Positions 61,276-64,000 of a stretch of DNA of 64,000 nucleotides are shown here, one piece after another. Origin of the DNA: Salminus brasiliensis (Eukaryota > Chordata > Actinopteri > Characiformes > Bryconidae); the NCBI RefSeq assembly GCF_030463535.1, contig NC_132879.1, positions 36,628,425 to 36,692,424 of the forward strand, in the 5' to 3' direction. Position 1 is the first letter of the stretch; every line of letters begins with the position of its first letter. The position numbers were made by a program, and so were the translations under genes. The notes below the pieces were generated by a model, which did no database searches, was not told where the DNA came from, and saw nothing but the letters and a program-made list of their open reading frames with translations.

Positions 61276-62389
61276 TCCCATTTTAGAACCTCTAACTCAT
61301 GAGCATGAGGGAATGTGGCCTGACTAGCTCCGCAACACAGTGTAGACACACAGTGTAGTTTCTCAACTGTGGCACATTAGTTTAGTTGCTTTCTTGCTCA
61401 TATACTGATCTCGGGTTCTGAAATGTTTTTTATTAATGAGGTGAATGAATGGCGGTGGTAATGTGGTAAACAGAATTGCTCATCATTGGAACCTGTAAAT
61501 TATGAGATTGTCCTCATAGTTGAGTCCAGTTTACATACGACCAGCCATTTAGCTAACAGCCATTTAACCCCTTAAACAGCCTATGGACCGTCAGTGGGCA
61601 GAAAGTGTTATTACAAATCAAAGAATAGCCCCACCAGTTTGTACAGAATTCCATGTAGTTACTAAATAATACACCCTTAGTGTCTAATAAACCTTACTGT
61701 ATTACAAGGTTTCCCTGCTCATTGATACATAAACTAAGACAAACCTAATGGAAGCTTGCATTGTGTACTTGACGGAAAAATACACACAAAATGTGCAACA
61801 TAAGCATAAGGGTACTATCCTATACGTATGCCTCTCTCAACTATAATGGGAAACCTCCAAAGTGAGGGAGGTAAGCCACCAAAACTATTATTGTTATGCT
61901 CAGATAGGCTTAAAGTATTCTGACGCCATCTGAAAATATTCTGGAAATCTATTAAAGCCTACTTAAGTGCACGTAACTGAGTAAATGGAACCAATGTCTA
62001 TGCACTGAATGAGTTAATATGACCCATATTGATAGAAAATGTAATTTACTTTGCTTTTTAAGTATCTACTATCCACTTTATGTAGGTTTTCAAAAAGTGT
62101 CACTCTCCATTCACTCCACATTTGGCAAATCCCACTTTTCGAAACGTTTCTGATGAACAAACGTCACAAAGCAAAACAACTACCAGGACTGTCAATGCTA
62201 TGCCCCTGACCTTTGAGTGGTCTTTACATGGGCTCTCTGTTTAAAGGTTGCTCACCCAAATCTAAAAATGGCCATTTGATTTTGGTCATGTGATTTGGAT
62301 CCCCAACTACCACATCACGTGCTAACCAATAGTTTTATAATAGCCCTGTACTATTACTTAAACTTGGACCCCTTTGGACCCCTTGGAAC
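61276..62389. other. Non-coding sequence, nothing recognised
   Basis: No open frame of interest, no repeat family recognised and no regulatory array seen. Confidence 0.4.
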
Positions 62390-62840
62390 CCCCCCCCCCC
62401 CCATGTTTGCGCATGCCCAATAGGTATGCAAGGCAGTAGGGTGTCTCATTTCTTTCAATTTCACTGATTAGGCTGCTCACGCGCGTTCCCTATGAGCCCT
62501 TGATGCGCCCTCTTAGTCTGCATGAAATCACCAATGAAATCATCAATTACCCATATTACCCATGCGATCCCATGACGTTCCTCTGACATATGGAGAAAAG
62601 GAAACACTTGTGGAATTAGACGTTTCTTGATCAAGACTGGTATGATTTTGAGAGTCATGCTGCATTTCGCGTTGAAGCAGCAGTGTCGTATACAGGTGAA
62701 GGGAGCTGAGGCTGAAGTCTGTCCCAATTCTGCTCTTAACTCTTCGTCGCCTTGAAGACGTACACTTCTTTTACCCGCCCTTCTGCAACTTCATTAAAGT
62801 GCACTTCCAGGAGGTGCCTAGTGCGAGAATTGGGACAGGA
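62390..62840. mobile_element. Non-autonomous DNA element, GTCCCAATTC family, copy 2
   Basis: GTCTGTCCCAATTCTGC near 62716 faces GAGAATTGGGACAGG near 62826, with TCTTTTACCCGCC, AACTTCATTAAAGTGCAC and TTCCAGGAGG between them, as in the copy at 39830-40235. A poly-C run lies at its left border (62390-62402). Confidence 0.7.
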
Positions 62841-62949
62841 CCTCACTTTCATTTATTTGAGGAAGAGCTACGCTACAAAAAGCGTAAGAGTCCCACACGT
62901 GCAAGAGAAAGACTCGATATTGTGTGCAATCAATGTGAGACTGCAGCAG

Positions 62950-63950
62950 GTCGTGCTGGTGAAAAGTTAGCAAACGTTTGTGTGTAAAGGTAAGGGAAAG
63001 CGCACCGCCGCGGCTACTGAAGGGTTAACCATGCCCCTCACCACGTGGATGCGACCGTGCTGCTAACACGCGGGCAGAGGATGTGACGCGAGCCTCAACC
63101 GTTTGTGCACATAAAGACCAACACACGGTGTGGAAAACGAGCTCGGAGAACTACTAGCTAGCTAAACTACAAGAAGAGTCAGCCGAGCAACAAAGAGCCC
63201 GTTCAAGACAGCGTGGTTGCTTTCCCCCCCCCCCCTTCAAGTGTTGGCCTATTTAAAGTGACATTTATTGACACGCCAGTCTGTGTGTCCGGCGCTCAGC
63301 TCCAGTCCAGACAAACGTGTTGGAGACGGTGTTCATCTTCACTGGAGGTTTGAAGTTCTCACTCTTTTGGATTGAATATGCTTTTAATATGTTTTGTAAA
63401 AAAAAAAAAATGAAGTAAACAGAGCCGTGAATATTGAGGACGTCAGAAACCGTGCAGTCGGTCTGCGCGCGCGTGCGGTGTGGGTTCCTGTTCGGCGTCA
63501 TCGTTTAGCTGCTGTGAACGGCAGGTATTAGCTAACGGTACCACTGACAGAATGAAGGGATGGCTTGAGTTCACACTCAAAGGCAGAAACCTAAACCTAA
63601 GCGTTGACCGTGAAGCCTGGGCCAGTTTCTGGGGTTTCGTTTTAACGGTTAGTCTAGCCTCTCGGTCGGGCTTTGGACTCCCAGCTTTGTTTCGCTCCTC
63701 AGCCTGAAGAACTGACCTCCCTCAGCGATGCAGCGCTGCTCGCCGCTGCTCATTTCATAACACTGGTGGGCTTTCGGCTGTACGACCACATGTCTACAGC
63801 TGTGATCAGCTCAGAGAGGACGTGTCTGTCCGCAGGGCTTTCTGACTGCTCTCACACTCGTGTCGCTGCTGAACAGTTTCATCGATTGTCAACAGAGCCA
63901 AAATGCGTGTGTATCTCCTAGTGTGTTTACAAAATGTAGGTCACCAGGCC
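62950..63950. promoter_or_regulatory. CpG-rich stretch, possible promoter
   Basis: CpG dinucleotides are frequent (GCGCACCGCCGCGGCTACTG near 63000, CGCGCGCGTGCGG near 63465), unlike the AT-rich flanks. A poly-C run lies at 63226-63235. Short open frames exist on the plus strand but none is convincing, so this may be the 5' end of a gene continuing beyond the window. Confidence 0.35.
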
Positions 63951-64000
63951 AGTGAGGGAGGGAGGAAATGCGTCACTTAGTGCAAAACAGTGTTTTCATT

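Overview
The window is vertebrate nuclear DNA, most likely from a teleost. Genes are split by many introns with GT-AG borders, are AT-rich between exons, carry long TA, CA and poly-T tracts, and are surrounded by decayed Tc1/mariner, hAT, L2-type LINE and tRNA-derived SINE fragments. The SINE and repeat flavour suggests an otophysan fish (perhaps a characiform); that is an inference.

Three genes could be rebuilt exon by exon with the reading frame kept across every junction: irf5 (+, 9 coding exons, 10343-17905, 478 aa), tnpo3 (-, 22 coding exons, 23487-37033, 923 aa) and a calumenin gene (-, 6 coding exons, 42184-43969, 315 aa). irf5 and tnpo3 face each other tail to tail, as IRF5 and TNPO3 do on human 7q32.1, where CALU also lies, so this is a conserved vertebrate block. 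Functionally they are an innate-immune transcription factor, a nuclear import receptor for SR-rich proteins, and an ER calcium-binding protein; I see no pathway link, only shared synteny.

Left edge (1-7.9 kb): exons of an unidentified minus-strand gene whose last exon is near base 44, mixed with repeats; a further candidate first exon lies at 7637-7828, divergent from irf5. 8-19 kb: irf5 and its 3' region. 19-23 kb: repeats and one CpG-rich patch between the convergent genes. 23-37 kb: tnpo3. 37-42 kb: repeat-rich spacer (Tc1-like elements, a SINE). 42-45 kb: calumenin and a promoter with six CCAAT boxes. 45-52 kb: transposon graveyard. 52.7-53.6 kb: a small two-exon gene for an unrecognised 69-aa single-pass membrane protein. 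54-64 kb: mostly non-coding, with one isolated exon-like segment (55435-55498), one convincing first coding exon (57929-58134) of an unidentified plus-strand gene, and a CpG-rich stretch near 63 kb.

I found no striking new system. The points most worth checking are a foldback element present at both the irf5 and tnpo3 5' regions, the CCAAT array of calumenin, a duplicated hAT-in-Tc1 nested insertion, and the unidentified genes at 44-3601, 53061-53270 and 57929-58134.
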